This document shows, one piece after another, positions 17,606 to 28,287 of a DNA stretch of 64,000 nt (position 1 is the first letter of the stretch; every line of letters begins with the position of its first letter). Source of the DNA: Flavobacterium urocaniciphilum (GTDB lineage Bacteria > Bacteroidota > Bacteroidia > Flavobacteriales > Flavobacteriaceae); contig NZ_FOEI01000002.1 in assembly GCF_900110615.1 (NCBI RefSeq), positions 248,001-312,000 on the forward strand, given 5' to 3'. A program made the translations under genes and the position numbers. The notes beneath the pieces were generated by a model that did no database searches, had not been told where the DNA came from, and was given only the letters and a program-made list of their open reading frames with translations.

Positions 17606-18985
17606 ATGAACAAATTAAAATTTTTAAAAGGAGATAAAACCATATGGGCAGTAATATTTTTATTGGCCATAGCATCTTTCTTGCCTGTATATAGTGCCAG
17701 TACGAACTTGGTACATACGGTTGGAACAGGTGGTACAACTTTTGGAATTTTAATGAAACATTTGGTGCATCTTGGTATCGGAATGATCATTGTATATTTT
17801 GTACACAAACTACATTTCGAAAAATTTAAGAAGTATTCCATATTCGGAATGATTGTGATAATTCCTGCTTTAATATTTACTTTATTGCAAGGAAAAACTA
17901 TCGGTGGAGCCAATGCCAGTCGTTGGTTAACCATTCCGTTTATCAATTTATCCATTCAAACATCTACGCTTGCCTTTACAATATTAATGGTTTATGTAGC
18001 TAGAACGTTGTCGAAATTAAAAGAAACAAAATATACTTTCCAAGAGTCGTTTATTCAAATTTGGATTCCAGTTGGATCGGTTTTAATTTTTGTTTTACCA
18101 TCCAATTTCTCTACAACTGCATTAATGTTTGCCATGGTTTGTATGTTGTTATATGTTGGACAATATCCATTGCGCTATTTAGGAATTATCTTGGCAACAG
18201 GTGTAGCATTTTTGGCACTATTCTTTTTATTAGCTAAAGCTTTTCCACAACAAAAAACATTTAGCCGTGTAAATACTTGGGTAAGCCGTATTGAAAACTT
18301 TGCTACCGATAAACCCGATGAAGATAAATATCAAATTGAAAATGCTAAAATCGCAATTGCAGTTGGAAAAATAAATGGTGTTGGACCCGGAAAAAGTATT
18401 CAAAAGAATTTCCTTCCACAATCTTCTTCCGATTTTATTTTTGCTATTATCATTGAAGAATATGGTTTAATTGGTGGTTACATATTGGTGTTCTTTTATA
18501 TGCTTTTATTCTTCCGATTTTTGATTAGAGCTAATAAAACCAATAATATGTTCGGGAAATTGCTCATCATCGGACTCGGATTTCCAATTATCATTCAAGC
18601 TTTAATAAATATGGGAGTTGCTGTTGAATTGTTACCGGTTACAGGTCAACCTTTACCTTTAATTAGTAGTGGTGGTACTTCTATTTGGATGACATGTTTG
18701 TCGTTAGGAATTATTTTAAGTGTTACCAAACGAGAAGATGAAATAGCTGCCGATTTAAAAGATATGCAAGATAGAGAAGCAGCATTACAAAGAATTATTG
18801 ATAGAGAAGTTTCGGTAATGAATGAAGAACATGAATCTTCTTCAATTTCAGAAGACGAACAAAAAATAAATGATATGAAATATTCAATTCGTGAATCTTT
18901 AAAAGAAGAACACGAAATGGATACAGATGGAGATAGTTTATTAAATGGAGAAAATCCTATGAATGCTATTTTAAATAAAAAATGA
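17606..18985 (+). CDS. ftsW: Septal peptidoglycan glycosyltransferase FtsW (SEDS)
   Basis: SEDS-family membrane polymerase that extends septal glycan strands from lipid II with FtsI. About ten transmembrane helices; the family loop carries the conserved NASRWL and QPSxx-like region (QTSTLAFT) and the C-terminal [11 protein letters not shown] motif. Beyond the last helix it has a cytoplasmic tail of about 85 residues, rich in Glu/Asp/Lys and probably coiled-coil ([16 protein letters not shown]), longer than in E. coli. It overlaps murG by four bases. Confidence 0.95.
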   Translation: MNKLKFLKGDKTIWAVIFLLAIASFLPVYSASTNLVHTVGTGGTTFGILMKHLVHLGIGMIIVYFVHKLHFEKFKKYSIFGMIVIIPALIFTLLQGKTIGGANASRWLTIPFINLSIQTSTLAFTILMVYVARTLSKLKETKYTFQESFIQIWIPVGSVLIFVLPSNFSTTALMFAMVCMLLYVGQYPLRYLGIILATGVAFLALFFLLAKAFPQQKTFSRVNTWVSRIENFATDKPDEDKYQIENAKIAIAVGKINGVGPGKSIQKNFLPQSSSDFIFAIIIEEYGLIGGYILVFFYMLLFFRFLIRANKTNNMFGKLLIIGLGFPIIIQALINMGVAVELLPVTGQPLPLISSGGTSIWMTCLSLGIILSVTKREDEIAADLKDMQDREAALQRIIDREVSVMNEEHESSSISEDEQKINDMKYSIRESLKEEHEMDTDGDSLLNGENPMNAILNKK

Positions 18986-20070
18986 TGAAGAAAAGATTTA
19001 TTATTAGTGGCGGTGGTACTGGTGGACATATTTATCCAGCAATTTCTATTGCTAATGAATTAAAAGCTCAATATCCTGATGCTGAGTTTTTATTTATCGG
19101 AGCTAAAGATAAAATGGAAATGCAAAAAGTTCCTCAAGCAGGTTATAAAATTGAAGGACTTTGGATTTCGGGTTTTCATAGAAAATTGACACTTCAAAAT
19201 GCTATGTTTCCATTTAAGCTTTTGTCGAGTTTGTTTAAATCATTTTCTATTTTAAAACGTTTTAAACCAGATGTGGTAATTGGTACAGGCGGATTTGCAA
19301 GCGGTGCAATTTTAAAAGTGGCTTCTATGTTTGGAGTTCCAACTGTTATTCAAGAACAAAATTCATATCCAGGAATTACCAATCGTTTGTTAGCTAAAAA
19401 AGCAAAGATTATTTGTGTGGCGTATGAAAATTTAGAACGCTTTTTTCCTAAAGATAAAATGCGTTTTACAGGTAATCCGGTTCGTCAAGACTTAATGGAT
19501 ATTACTAGTAAAAAAGCGGAAGCTATTTCTCATTTTCATTTAGATCCTAATAAAAAAACGCTTTTAATTTTAGGTGGAAGTTTAGGAGCAAGAAGAATGA
19601 ATCAATTGATTGAAAAAGATTTAGATTTCTTATTAAGTTTCGGATATCAAATTATCTGGCAATGTGGAAAACATTATTTAATTGATTATTCTAAATACAA
19701 CGATAAAGATAATGTTCAAGTAACGGCTTTTATTGATAGAATGGATTTGGTTTATGCTGCTGCCGATTTGGTTATTTCTCGTTCTGGAGCTTCATCGGTT
19801 TCTGAATTGTGTATTGTTGGGAAACCCGTAATTTTTATTCCTTCACCAAACGTTTCAGACGATCATCAAACTAAAAATGCAAAAGCAATTGTTGATAAAG
19901 GTGGTGCAATTATGATTAAAGAATCTGATTTAGAATCTGATTTTAATTTGGTTTTTGAAGCATTAGTAAAAGATAATGGAAAATTGGAAAGCTTAACTGA
20001 AAATATTAAAAAGTTAGGATTGCCAAATGCAACTAAAGATATTGTTGAAGAGATTAAAAAGTTAATCTAA
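18982..20070 (+). CDS. murG: UDP-GlcNAc:lipid I N-acetylglucosaminyltransferase
   Basis: Peripheral membrane GT28 glycosyltransferase that turns lipid I into lipid II. The glycine-rich N-terminal motif [10 protein letters not shown] (near residues 10-19), the second GGFASG motif, the donor-site LGGSLGARR and the [11 protein letters not shown] motif are all present. The length of 362 residues is typical. It begins inside the end of ftsW (ATGA overlap) and is followed by a 57-bp spacer with a hairpin before murC. Confidence 0.97.
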   Translation: MMKKRFIISGGGTGGHIYPAISIANELKAQYPDAEFLFIGAKDKMEMQKVPQAGYKIEGLWISGFHRKLTLQNAMFPFKLLSSLFKSFSILKRFKPDVVIGTGGFASGAILKVASMFGVPTVIQEQNSYPGITNRLLAKKAKIICVAYENLERFFPKDKMRFTGNPVRQDLMDITSKKAEAISHFHLDPNKKTLLILGGSLGARRMNQLIEKDLDFLLSFGYQIIWQCGKHYLIDYSKYNDKDNVQVTAFIDRMDLVYAAADLVISRSGASSVSELCIVGKPVIFIPSPNVSDDHQTKNAKAIVDKGGAIMIKESDLESDFNLVFEALVKDNGKLESLTENIKKLGLPNATKDIVEEIKKLI

Positions 20071-20081
20071 AAGTTATACTC

Positions 20082-20101
20082 AAATTTCAAGTTTGAAATT
20101 T
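20082..20101. other. Hairpin between murG and murC
   Basis: AAATTTCAA pairs with TTGAAATTT around a 2-nt gap. It has no T-run and lies inside the operon, so it is more likely an RNA-processing or stability element than a terminator. Confidence 0.35.
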
Positions 20102-20127
20102 ATTATAGTCATTGAAATTATATACAA

Positions 20128-21477
20128 ATGAATTTAAATCAAATACATAACGTTTATTTTATTGGAATCGGAGGAATCGGAATGAGTGCTTTGGCGCGTT
20201 ATTTTCAATTCATTGGAAAAAATGTAGCAGGTTACGATAAAACAGAAACTCAATTAACGAATGAGTTACTTGAAAATGGGATTAAAATTCATTTTGAAGA
20301 TGATGTTAATTTGATTGACGAAAGTTTTAAAAATAAAGAAAATACTCTAGTTGTTATTACGCCAGCAGTTCCTAAAAATCATTCGGAATGGAATTATTTT
20401 TTGAATGAAGGATTTACGGTTAAAAAACGCGCAGAAGTATTGGGAATTATCACTAAAGATACTTTTTGTTTCGCAGTAGCTGGTACACATGGGAAAACAA
20501 CAACTTCATCTATATTAGGACATGTTTTATATGAAAGTGGAGTAGATGTAACTGCCTTTTTAGGCGGAATTGTGGAAGGATATAACACGAATTTAATTGG
20601 TTCAGGTAAAACTGTTACGGTTGTAGAAGCAGATGAATTTGATCGTTCGTTTTTGCATTTACACCCTAATTTGTCTTGTGTAACTTCTATGGATGCTGAT
20701 CATTTAGATATTTATGGAGATGCGGCAGCCATTGAAGAATCTTTTAGAGAATTTGCGCACAAAGTTCCTTCGGAAAATTTATTTGTTATTAAAGGATTGC
20801 CTTTAGAAGGTAATACCATTGCGGTAAATGTAGGTGCCGATTATGTGGCTCAAAATATTAGAATTGAAAATGGATTTTATGTGTTTGATGTTAAAACCGC
20901 TACAGAATTAATTGAAAATGTAAAATTCGGATTGCCTGGACATCATAATTTAACGAACGCATTATTGGCTTTTGCAATGGCAAAATCGTATGGTGTAGAC
21001 GTAGAAAAAATTAAAAATGCACTAGCAACTTTTAAAGGGGTTCGTCGTCGTTTTTCATTTCAAATTAGAGAAGAAAAATTAGTTTATATCGATGATTATG
21101 CACATCATCCAACCGAAATAAATGCAGTACATCAAGCGGTTAGAGAATTGTATCCTAACAAAAAAATCATAGCTTGTTTTCAACCTCATTTATTCAGTAG
21201 AACAAAAGATTTTATTGATGGATTTGCAGAAAGTTTATCACAATTTGATGAGATTTTGTTGCTGGAAATTTACCCAGCAAGAGAATTGCCAATGGAAGGG
21301 GTAAATTCAAGTTGGTTGTTAGGTAAAATTAACAATCAAAATAAAAAATTAGTGAGCAAAGTTGAGTTGTTAACTTGTTTTAAAAATTCTGATGCAAATG
21401 TGTTCGTAACTATAGGTGCAGGTGATATTGGAGAGATGGTAAAAGACATTAAAAAAATATTAAATGAAAAGGTTTAG
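20128..21477 (+). CDS. murC: UDP-N-acetylmuramate:L-alanine ligase
   Basis: Cytoplasmic Mur ligase that adds the first amino acid, L-alanine, to UDP-MurNAc. The N-terminus has GIGGIGMSALA; the ATP loop AGTHGKTTTSS is near residue 117; the C-terminal domain shows DDYAHHPTEI. The length of 449 residues is normal. Its 3' end overlaps ftsQ by 14 bp. As in related genomes, murF and ddl are not part of this cluster. Confidence 0.97.
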   Translation: MNLNQIHNVYFIGIGGIGMSALARYFQFIGKNVAGYDKTETQLTNELLENGIKIHFEDDVNLIDESFKNKENTLVVITPAVPKNHSEWNYFLNEGFTVKKRAEVLGIITKDTFCFAVAGTHGKTTTSSILGHVLYESGVDVTAFLGGIVEGYNTNLIGSGKTVTVVEADEFDRSFLHLHPNLSCVTSMDADHLDIYGDAAAIEESFREFAHKVPSENLFVIKGLPLEGNTIAVNVGADYVAQNIRIENGFYVFDVKTATELIENVKFGLPGHHNLTNALLAFAMAKSYGVDVEKIKNALATFKGVRRRFSFQIREEKLVYIDDYAHHPTEINAVHQAVRELYPNKKIIACFQPHLFSRTKDFIDGFAESLSQFDEILLLEIYPARELPMEGVNSSWLLGKINNQNKKLVSKVELLTCFKNSDANVFVTIGAGDIGEMVKDIKKILNEKV

Positions 21478-22186
21478 TTGGCAAAATATTCGCTTGGTTT
21501 TGATGCTTTTTCTGGTAGTGTTTTTGTATTCTTTTACGAATATTAGAAACGAAAGCAGAAAAATTAACAAGCTGCAAGTTGAATTTCAAGGCGATAACAA
21601 AATGTTTTTAACAAACCAAATGGTTAATAACTTGTTAATACAAAATTTGGGAGGTACTTTTTCAATCCAAAAAGAACAAGTAGATTTGAAAGATTTGGAA
21701 AGTGACTTAAAGAAACATCCATTTATCGAAAAAGCAGAAGTTTTTACATCTGAAGACGGAGTGTTAATAACAAAAATATCGCAAAAGTCCCCAATTGCTA
21801 GAATTATTAACAAAAACCGAAATTTTTATGTAGATAAAAATGGCAGTGTTTTTCAATTGTCAAATAATTTTTCATCGAGAGTTCCTCTTGTTCAAGGAAG
21901 TATCGAAGGAGAATTGAAAAAAGGATTTGTAAAAACCTTTTGCGTAATTGCCGAAGATGATTTTTTAAAAAAGAATATAATCGCAATTGATATTCAAAAA
22001 AACGGAAGCATGAAAATGCTAACAAGGGAATATGATTATGAGATAAATTTTGGAAAACCAATTCAAATTGAAAAAAAGTTTAAGAATTATAAAGCTTTTT
22101 ATCAATATGCAACGAAAGATTCGTTGATTGGAAAGTACAAATCGGTAAATTTAATTTTCACACAACAAGTAGTGTGTTCTAAATAA
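21464..22186 (+). CDS. ftsQ: Cell division protein FtsQ
   Basis: A 240-residue bitopic division protein. One transmembrane helix (about residues 8-24) precedes a POTRA-like region (INKLQVEFQGDN, then LESDLKKHPFIEKAEVF) and the FtsQ/DivIB domain (KSPIARI, YVDKNGSVF). FtsQ links early and late divisome proteins at the septum. It is short and divergent, as in other Bacteroidota, and position in the cluster supports the call. It overlaps murC and is 7 bp before ftsA. Confidence 0.9.
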   Translation: MKRFSWQNIRLVLMLFLVVFLYSFTNIRNESRKINKLQVEFQGDNKMFLTNQMVNNLLIQNLGGTFSIQKEQVDLKDLESDLKKHPFIEKAEVFTSEDGVLITKISQKSPIARIINKNRNFYVDKNGSVFQLSNNFSSRVPLVQGSIEGELKKGFVKTFCVIAEDDFLKKNIIAIDIQKNGSMKMLTREYDYEINFGKPIQIEKKFKNYKAFYQYATKDSLIGKYKSVNLIFTQQVVCSK

Positions 22187-22193
22187 AGAATAG

Positions 22194-23582
22194 ATGATGA
22201 ACAAAGAAAGTATTGCAGTAGGATTGGATATAGGTACAACAAAGATTGTAGCTATGATTGGCAAGAAAAATGAGTACGGGAAATTAGAGATTCTTGGAGT
22301 AGGAAAATCCAAGAGCCTTGGTGTGCATAGAGGTGTAGTAAATAATATTACACAAACTATTCAGTCTATTCAACAAGCAATTTTAGAAGCAGAAAACGAT
22401 TCTGGATATAAAATTAATGATGTAGTAGTTGGTATTGCGGGACAACATATCCGTAGTATTCAACACAGTGATTATATCAGTAGAAAAAATCCTGATGAAG
22501 TAATTGGTGATTATGATATTGAGCAATTAACGTCTCAAGTTCAAAATTTAGCCATGCTTCCAGGTGAAGAAATTATTCATGCATTGCCACAAGAATTCAA
22601 AATTGATGGGCAATCTGAAATTTTAGAGCCAATTGGTATGTATGGAGCAAGAGTAGAATCGAGCTTCCATATTGTTGTTGGTCAGGCAGCTTCTATTAGA
22701 AATTTAGGACGTTGTGTTAAAAATGCAGGTTTAGAATTAACAGGATTAACATTAGAGCCTTTAGCTTCTGCCGATGCTGTTTTAAGTGAAGAAGAAAAAG
22801 AAGCAGGTGTTGCTTTAATTGATATAGGTGGTGGAACAACTGATTTAGCAATCTTTAAAAACGGCGTAATTCGTCATACAGCTGTAATCCCTTTCGGAGG
22901 AAATGTGATTACGGAAGATATTAAAGAAGGATGTTCGATCATTGAAAAACAAGCTGAGTTATTAAAAACTCGTTTTGGATCAGCTTGGCCAGGTGAAAAT
23001 AAAGACAATGAAATTGTTTCTATTCCTGGATTAAGAGGTCGTGAGCCAAAAGAAATTTCGTTAAAAAACTTATCGAAAATTATTCATGCTAGAGTCGTGG
23101 AAATTATCGAGCAAGTATATGCAGAAATTAAATTATACGGTCATGATGAACCAAAGAAAAAATTAATTGCTGGTATCGTATTAACAGGTGGAGGTTCACA
23201 GTTAAAACATATCAAACAATTAGTGGAATATATTACAGGTATGGATACTAGAATTGGTTATCCAAATGAGCATTTAGCAGGCAATTCAAGTGAAGAATTA
23301 TCAAGCCCACTTTATGCAACTTCTGTAGGTTTAGTTATGGAAAGTTTACGTAACCAAACGAATAGTGCTACTCCATTTGTAGAAATGAAAGCGCCAGAAC
23401 CAGTAGTAATTCCAACACCACAACCAGAAATTGAAAAAATTGTTGAAAATGTTATTGAAGAGGAAGAAGTGAAAAAACCTCAAGTTCAAGAACAAAAACA
23501 AGAAATTCAAGAAAGAAAGAAAAAATATGACTTTAATAACCTTTTAGGGAAAATTAAAGAATTTTTAGATAACGTAGAATAA
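22194..23582 (+). CDS. ftsA: Cell division protein FtsA
   Basis: Actin-fold ATPase that tethers FtsZ filaments to the membrane. Visible are the phosphate-1 motif GLDIGTTKI (about 9-17), the SHS2/1C insertion, ALIDIGGGTTDLA (phosphate-2) and GIVLTGGGSQL (adenosine motif). A long Pro/Glu/Gln-rich linker (about 400-440) leads to a C-terminal amphipathic helix (NNLLGKIKEFLDNV), the expected membrane-targeting segment. The 462-residue length reflects that linker. Two adjacent ATG codons could start the protein. Confidence 0.96.
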   Translation: MMNKESIAVGLDIGTTKIVAMIGKKNEYGKLEILGVGKSKSLGVHRGVVNNITQTIQSIQQAILEAENDSGYKINDVVVGIAGQHIRSIQHSDYISRKNPDEVIGDYDIEQLTSQVQNLAMLPGEEIIHALPQEFKIDGQSEILEPIGMYGARVESSFHIVVGQAASIRNLGRCVKNAGLELTGLTLEPLASADAVLSEEEKEAGVALIDIGGGTTDLAIFKNGVIRHTAVIPFGGNVITEDIKEGCSIIEKQAELLKTRFGSAWPGENKDNEIVSIPGLRGREPKEISLKNLSKIIHARVVEIIEQVYAEIKLYGHDEPKKKLIAGIVLTGGGSQLKHIKQLVEYITGMDTRIGYPNEHLAGNSSEELSSPLYATSVGLVMESLRNQTNSATPFVEMKAPEPVVIPTPQPEIEKIVENVIEEEEVKKPQVQEQKQEIQERKKKYDFNNLLGKIKEFLDNVE

Positions 23583-23617
23583 GAAGCAATTATATAACTA
23601 TAAAAAAAGCCAAATAT

Positions 23618-25720
23618 ATGGAAAGCAACAACGAATTTGGAAATATTACATTTGATTTGCCAAAGAATCAATCGAATGTGATTAAAGTTATAGGTGTAGG
23701 TGGAGGCGGTAGTAACGCTATCAACCACATGTTTAAACAAGGAATCATCGGTGTAGATTTCGTAGTTTGTAATACTGACTCTCAGGCATTGCAAACAAGT
23801 CCTGTGCCTAATAAAATTCAATTAGGTGTTAACCTAACGGAAGGATTAGGAGCGGGTGCAAAACCAGAAATCGGACAACAAGCAGCTCTAGAAAGTATTG
23901 AGGAAATTGAAAAAATGCTTGATGCAAACACTAAAATGGTTTTTATCACTGCCGGAATGGGTGGTGGAACAGGAACAGGTGCTGCGCCAGTAATTGCTCA
24001 ATTAGCAAAAGAAAGAGGAATTTTAACTGTTGGTATCGTAACTATTCCATTCCAGTTCGAAGGTAAAACTCGTTCTGAACAAGCTATGGAAGGTGTAGAA
24101 AGATTAAGAAAACAAGTAGATTCTTTAATCGTTATCAATAATAATAAATTAAGAGAAGTTTACGGAAACTTAGGTTTCAAAGCAGGTTTCTCTAAAGCTG
24201 ATGAAGTATTAGCTACAGCGTCTAAAGGTATTGCTGAAGTTATTACTAATCACTTAACTATGAATATCGACTTAAAAGACGCTAAAACAGTTTTAAGTGA
24301 TAGTGGAACGGCTATAATGGGATCTTCAGTTGCAGAAGGTGTTGATAGAGCTAAAGAAGCTATTCAGTCTGCTTTAGATTCTCCGTTATTAAATGATAAT
24401 AAAATTACAGGTGCTAAAAATGTATTGTTGCTTATAACATTTGGTGCTAATGAAATTACTATTGATGAAATTAGTGAAATTAACGAATTCATCCAAAACG
24501 AAGCAGGTCATAATGCAAATATCATTATGGGTGTTGGTGAAGATGAAAAGTTAGGAGAAGCTATTTCTGTTACAGTAATTGCAACAGGTTTTAATATTGA
24601 ACAACAAAAAGAGATTATCAATGCAGAACCACAAAAGATTATCCATTCTTTAGATGGTGAGCAAAAAATTCAACATAATTTAACACCAAGTGCTCCATTA
24701 AGTCAGCCAGCTGTTCAAAATCAAGTTTTTGAAGTTGAAACGCCAAAGGAAGTAATTAATGAAGCGCCTGCGAAAGTTGTTTTTGAATTAAATGATTTTG
24801 AAGTAGAGCAACCACAACCGGTTCAAGCTCCAGTTTCAGATTTAATTCCAACTTCGGATTATATCAGAAATTTAGATGTGTTTTTTGAAAATGTATCGGC
24901 AGAATTTCAAAAACCAGTTGCGGTAGTAGAACAACCAATTTTCCAAGTGGAAGTTCCGACTCAACCAATTCAACATATTGAGCCAGTTGCACCGGTAGCT
25001 TCATTTACGCAACCAGTTGTACAACCTGTATTTGAATCAGTTCAACCAATTCAGCAAGTTCAGCCTGTTCAAGAATTTGAAATTATTTCAAACTCGGTAA
25101 GAGAAATTGAAGTAATTGAGCCAGAATTTGTTGTAGCAACTCAAGATTTTAATTTTTCGTTAGATTTATTCGAAACAAAAGCGGAAACAACTCAAAACAC
25201 AATTGTTTTCGATTTAAATCCAGCAGTTGAAGAAGTTAACGAAATTAAAGTAAACGAAGCCGTTCAGTTTTTCCCTGTGACAGAATTAGGTCAAGAAGGA
25301 ATTATTAAATATACTTTAGAAGAGGAAATTGAAGAAGCTTTCGAACCAGCTGCTGCTGTTCAACAAGTAGCTGAGCCAATTGATGAAGAAGTGAATTTTA
25401 CAGTTAAACAAACTACTCCGGTAGCGGCTGATAATCACTTCGGAATTGATGCGGTTTCTCCAGTTGAAATGTCAATTGAAGAGATTTTAAAAGCGAGAGC
25501 GGAAGAAAGAAAAAATAAATTAAAAAGTTTCAATCACAAGTTCAATAATCCAAGTAGAATTGATGATTTAGAAAAAGAACCCGCTTTTCGTCGTCAAGGA
25601 TTAGATGTAACGAGTATGCCGAATCAAAATAATCAATCTCGTATGTCATTAGGTATTGATAGCAACGACGACGTTCAGTTACGTTCCAACAATTCTTTTT
25701 TACATGATAATGTAGATTAA
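23618..25720 (+). CDS. ftsZ: Cell division GTPase FtsZ, with extended C-terminal linker
   Basis: Tubulin-like GTPase that forms the division ring. The globular GTPase part (about 15-330) has GVGGGGSNA and the tubulin signature [10 protein letters not shown] near 112-121. It is followed by a linker of about 310 residues, rich in Pro, Gln, Val and Glu. A conserved-peptide-like motif EPAFRRQ (about 654-660) corresponds to the E. coli IPAFLRKQ that binds FtsA, but here it is followed by 40 further residues. The total of 700 residues is nearly twice the E. coli length; long linkers are usual in Flavobacteriaceae. It is the last gene before a strong terminator. Confidence 0.96.
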   Translation: MESNNEFGNITFDLPKNQSNVIKVIGVGGGGSNAINHMFKQGIIGVDFVVCNTDSQALQTSPVPNKIQLGVNLTEGLGAGAKPEIGQQAALESIEEIEKMLDANTKMVFITAGMGGGTGTGAAPVIAQLAKERGILTVGIVTIPFQFEGKTRSEQAMEGVERLRKQVDSLIVINNNKLREVYGNLGFKAGFSKADEVLATASKGIAEVITNHLTMNIDLKDAKTVLSDSGTAIMGSSVAEGVDRAKEAIQSALDSPLLNDNKITGAKNVLLLITFGANEITIDEISEINEFIQNEAGHNANIIMGVGEDEKLGEAISVTVIATGFNIEQQKEIINAEPQKIIHSLDGEQKIQHNLTPSAPLSQPAVQNQVFEVETPKEVINEAPAKVVFELNDFEVEQPQPVQAPVSDLIPTSDYIRNLDVFFENVSAEFQKPVAVVEQPIFQVEVPTQPIQHIEPVAPVASFTQPVVQPVFESVQPIQQVQPVQEFEIISNSVREIEVIEPEFVVATQDFNFSLDLFETKAETTQNTIVFDLNPAVEEVNEIKVNEAVQFFPVTELGQEGIIKYTLEEEIEEAFEPAAAVQQVAEPIDEEVNFTVKQTTPVAADNHFGIDAVSPVEMSIEEILKARAEERKNKLKSFNHKFNNPSRIDDLEKEPAFRRQGLDVTSMPNQNNQSRMSLGIDSNDDVQLRSNNSFLHDNVD

Positions 25721-25752
25721 TCTCAAATAAAACTAACCAATTACTATTAATT

Positions 25753-25785
25753 CCCGTTCCGTTTATTATCGGAACGGGTTTTTTT
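25753..25785 (+). terminator. Strong intrinsic terminator of the dcw operon
   Basis: Perfect 9-bp GC-rich stem CCCGTTCCG/CGGAACGGG with an 8-nt loop followed by seven T. It lies 32 bp after the ftsZ stop. Confidence 0.92.
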
Positions 25786-25826
25786 ATTAAATTCGCATCA
25801 CTAATAAATCAATAATCAAAAAAGAT

Positions 25827-26276
25827 ATGAGTTTAGAGAGCAAAATCATGGATCACATGAAAGAAGCCATGAAAGCAAAAGATACTGTTGCATTAGAAGC
25901 ATTACGTGCCATTAAATCGGCAATCATTTTAGCAAAAACGGAAGCTGGAGCAGCTGATGGTTTATCAGAACAAGATGAAATTAAAATGTTACAACGATTA
26001 GTAAAAATGCGTAAAGACAGTGCGGAAATTTTCACTACTCAAAATCGTCCAGATTTAGCAGAGCCAGAATTGGCGCAAATTGCTGTAATCGAAAAATTCT
26101 TACCAGCTCAATTATCTGAAGCAGAAGTAGAGGCTATTATCGGTAAAATTATTGCTGAAACAGGAGCTTCTGGAATTGCTTCAATGGGTAAAGTTATGGG
26201 ATTGGCAACGGCACAAATTGGAGGTCAAGCTGAAGGAAAAACAATTTCAACTATTGTTAAAAAACTTTTAGTTTAA
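25827..26276 (+). CDS. GatB/YqeY domain protein
   Basis: A 149-residue cytoplasmic protein made of a single YqeY domain, the tRNA-binding-like module found at the C-terminus of GatB. Typical features are the N-terminal MKAKDTVALEALRAIKSAI helix pair and the C-terminal GKVMGLATAQIGGQAEGK motif. Its own function is not established, though a link to amidotransferase-type tRNA chemistry is often inferred. It lies after the dcw terminator, as in other flavobacteria, and has its own terminator. Confidence 0.92.
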   Translation: MSLESKIMDHMKEAMKAKDTVALEALRAIKSAIILAKTEAGAADGLSEQDEIKMLQRLVKMRKDSAEIFTTQNRPDLAEPELAQIAVIEKFLPAQLSEAEVEAIIGKIIAETGASGIASMGKVMGLATAQIGGQAEGKTISTIVKKLLV

Positions 26277-26294
26277 TCATAAATTAAAATAAGT

Positions 26295-26333
26295 AAAGTT
26301 GGGAGTGAATGAAAAACTTCCAACTTTCTTTTT
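26295..26333 (+). terminator. Intrinsic terminator after yqeY-like gene
   Basis: A 12-bp stem (26295-26306 with 26316-26327, one G-T pair) followed by C and six T. Confidence 0.85.
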
Positions 26334-26350
26334 TATATTAGTATTTAATT

Positions 26351-26427
26351 GGCTTCGTAGTTCAACTGGATAGAATGGCGGATTTCGGCTCCGTTGGTTG
26401 CAGGTTCGAACCCTGCCGAAGTCACCA
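26351..26427 (+). tRNA. tRNA-Arg (anticodon TCG)
   Basis: A full cloverleaf can be drawn. The acceptor stem GGCTTCG pairs with CGAAGTC (one G-T). The anticodon stem GCGGA/TCCGT holds the loop TTTCGGC, giving anticodon TCG. The T arm is GCAGG-TTCGAAC-CCTGC. The D stem is GTTC/GAAT. The discriminator is A, and the CCA end is encoded. Confidence 0.95.
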
Positions 26428-26438
26428 AAACTTTTATT

Positions 26439-27425
26439 ATGAAATTCATCTCAATATTCTGGTATATATTTTCAATTGCTGTTTTGTGCTTATTAAGCTA
26501 TACCTTTTCAATAGTATTTTATAATTCAACAAAATTATTTTTCCCGATTTTAATTTCTGTCATTTCAGGCTTTTTCTTTTTTTTAGGATTGTTCAATATT
26601 GATAAATTAAGTAAGTTATTATACCTTAATGTTGCTTCAGATGATAAAAATTCTGGATTAAAATATATAGTGCTTTTTGTATTTGTAATTGCAGGAACTA
26701 TTGTTTCTTATACAATTTTTGAAGAAAGAATTGAAAAGGCGCTTTTAAAAGATGGTATAGTTGTAAAAGCCAAAATTAAAGATGGACAACATCAATTTAC
26801 TCAAGGATTCAAAAGAAAAACGGACAAATACTTTTTAGATTTATATTTTAAAACTGAAGCTGGTTTAGAATGTGATTTTAAAGCAGAAGTTACTTCAGAT
26901 ATGTTTAATAATGCATTTCAAGATTTAAAAGTAGATGTTGTGTATTTAGAATACGAACCATCTGTTTATAAAGTTTTGCTTAATGATGAAAATATTAAAC
27001 GTTATAGAAACATAGAAAATAAGAATTTAAGTTTAAAAGAGATCGATAAATTTATGGCTTTAGCGGATAATAAAAAATTTCGATTCTTGAGAACAATTAG
27101 TGGTGGTTGGGATACTAAAGTGGAAGATTTTGGTAGAATTTATTTCAATTTATTAAAGAAAGAAGCTATCATCACGTTTAATGCAAATGAAAAAATAGTT
27201 TTATTTCAATCTGAAAATATTGTTGATGATAAATTGTTTATACCAAAAACCGAATTGGTTAAAAAATTTAAGAAACCACAAAACGAACTTGATATTATTA
27301 AGTATATGAATTCTATTCAAGTGGTAGAATCGGATAATTTCGAATTAAAAAACCATAATGTTGAAAAAACGAAAGTGATAATTGAAAATGGTGTAATTAC
27401 AAATTATTTAATTCAAAAAAAGTAA
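26439..27425 (+). CDS. Membrane protein of unknown function
   Basis: A 328-residue protein not assigned to a family. Three transmembrane helices are visible near the N-terminus (about residues 4-26, 31-51 and 75-95), followed by a soluble part. Residues 105-185 look like a small beta-domain (VVKAKIKDGQHQF, FLDLYFKTEAG, DVVYLEYEPSVYKV) reminiscent of DUF3592-type proteins. The ATG used here starts 11 bp after the tRNA; a longer TTG-started frame would overlap the tRNA and is rejected. It is 7 bp upstream of the metallopeptidase-like gene and probably shares its transcript. Confidence 0.65.
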   Translation: MKFISIFWYIFSIAVLCLLSYTFSIVFYNSTKLFFPILISVISGFFFFLGLFNIDKLSKLLYLNVASDDKNSGLKYIVLFVFVIAGTIVSYTIFEERIEKALLKDGIVVKAKIKDGQHQFTQGFKRKTDKYFLDLYFKTEAGLECDFKAEVTSDMFNNAFQDLKVDVVYLEYEPSVYKVLLNDENIKRYRNIENKNLSLKEIDKFMALADNKKFRFLRTISGGWDTKVEDFGRIYFNLLKKEAIITFNANEKIVLFQSENIVDDKLFIPKTELVKKFKKPQNELDIIKYMNSIQVVESDNFELKNHNVEKTKVIIENGVITNYLIQKK

Positions 27426-27432
27426 GCTCCCT

Positions 27433-28287
27433 ATGAATAATGTTGATCCTAACGAATATACATTAGGTTTTGTAGATTACTTCATGATCTTTTTATTATT
27501 GGCGCCAATACTTTTCGGATTTTTGTACTTTGCATTTTATGTTTTTGAAATAATTTATCATCGAAACACTAAAAAACCTTTAGTAGTTTATGGGAACATT
27601 ATTTTTAGAAAATTGTCAGATGTTGAGCGTTTGTCGTTAGAACGGAATTCTGTTTTTTATCAACGCTTAAAGCCAAAATATAAAAGGTATTTTGAACATA
27701 GAGTGGTTAAGTTTATCGAAAGAAGAGAATTTCTAGAACGAGATATTGTTATCACTCAAGAAATGAAAATTCAAATTGCTGCTGTTTATGTGCAATTGAC
27801 TTTCGGTATGCGTAATTATCAAAATCCATTGATTGAAAAGATTATAATTTATCCAAATGCTTACTTATCTACGCATACAAATGAATATTATAAAGGTGAA
27901 TTTAATCCGGCTTTAAAAACTATTGTGTTTTCTTGGGCCGATTTTAAAGAAGGAATTAGTATTACAAATGATAATCTAAATTTAGGTTTGCATGAATTTA
28001 CACATGCCTTACATTTTTTAACGCTTAATAGTAATAAAAACACTTATGTGTTATTTAAGGAGTCCTTGTATAATTTATTTAGTTCTTTTAAAGAAGAAAA
28101 ATTAGGGCAAGAGTTGTTTAATTCAGGTGTTTTAAGACAATATGCCTTTAAAAACCAATTTGAATTTGTAGCTGTTTTATTGGAGCATTTTTTCGAATCA
28201 CCACAAGATTTAAAACAAAAATTTCCTTCAATTTATGTAAAAGTGAAGGAAATGTTGAATTATAATGAAAAGATTTTTATTTCGTAA
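27433..28287 (+). CDS. MtfA-like zinc-dependent peptidase
   Basis: A 284-residue protein with an N-terminal transmembrane helix (about 12-36) and a zincin motif HEFTH near residues 187-191, within GLHEFTHALHFL. The conserved AAVYVQLTFG and IIIYPNAYLS segments match the MtfA (M90) family, in which E. coli MtfA is a cytoplasmic metallopeptidase that also binds the Mlc repressor. Here the protein is membrane-anchored, as in other Bacteroidota homologues, so a glucose-regulation role should not be assumed. Its 3' end overlaps the convergent rpe gene by 11 bp. Confidence 0.8.
   Translation: MNNVDPNEYTLGFVDYFMIFLLLAPILFGFLYFAFYVFEIIYHRNTKKPLVVYGNIIFRKLSDVERLSLERNSVFYQRLKPKYKRYFEHRVVKFIERREFLERDIVITQEMKIQIAAVYVQLTFGMRNYQNPLIEKIIIYPNAYLSTHTNEYYKGEFNPALKTIVFSWADFKEGISITNDNLNLGLHEFTHALHFLTLNSNKNTYVLFKESLYNLFSSFKEEKLGQELFNSGVLRQYAFKNQFEFVAVLLEHFFESPQDLKQKFPSIYVKVKEMLNYNEKIFIS

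Noticed and set aside
17491..17955. Open frame on the minus strand opposite murD/ftsW
   Set aside because: It is antisense to essential genes in a conserved operon, has no recognisable domain, and reflects AT-rich codon use of ftsW.
26394..26438. TTG-started N-terminal extension of the 26439-27425 gene
   Set aside because: It would read through the 3' half of tRNA-Arg; the ATG at 26439 gives a normal membrane-protein start.
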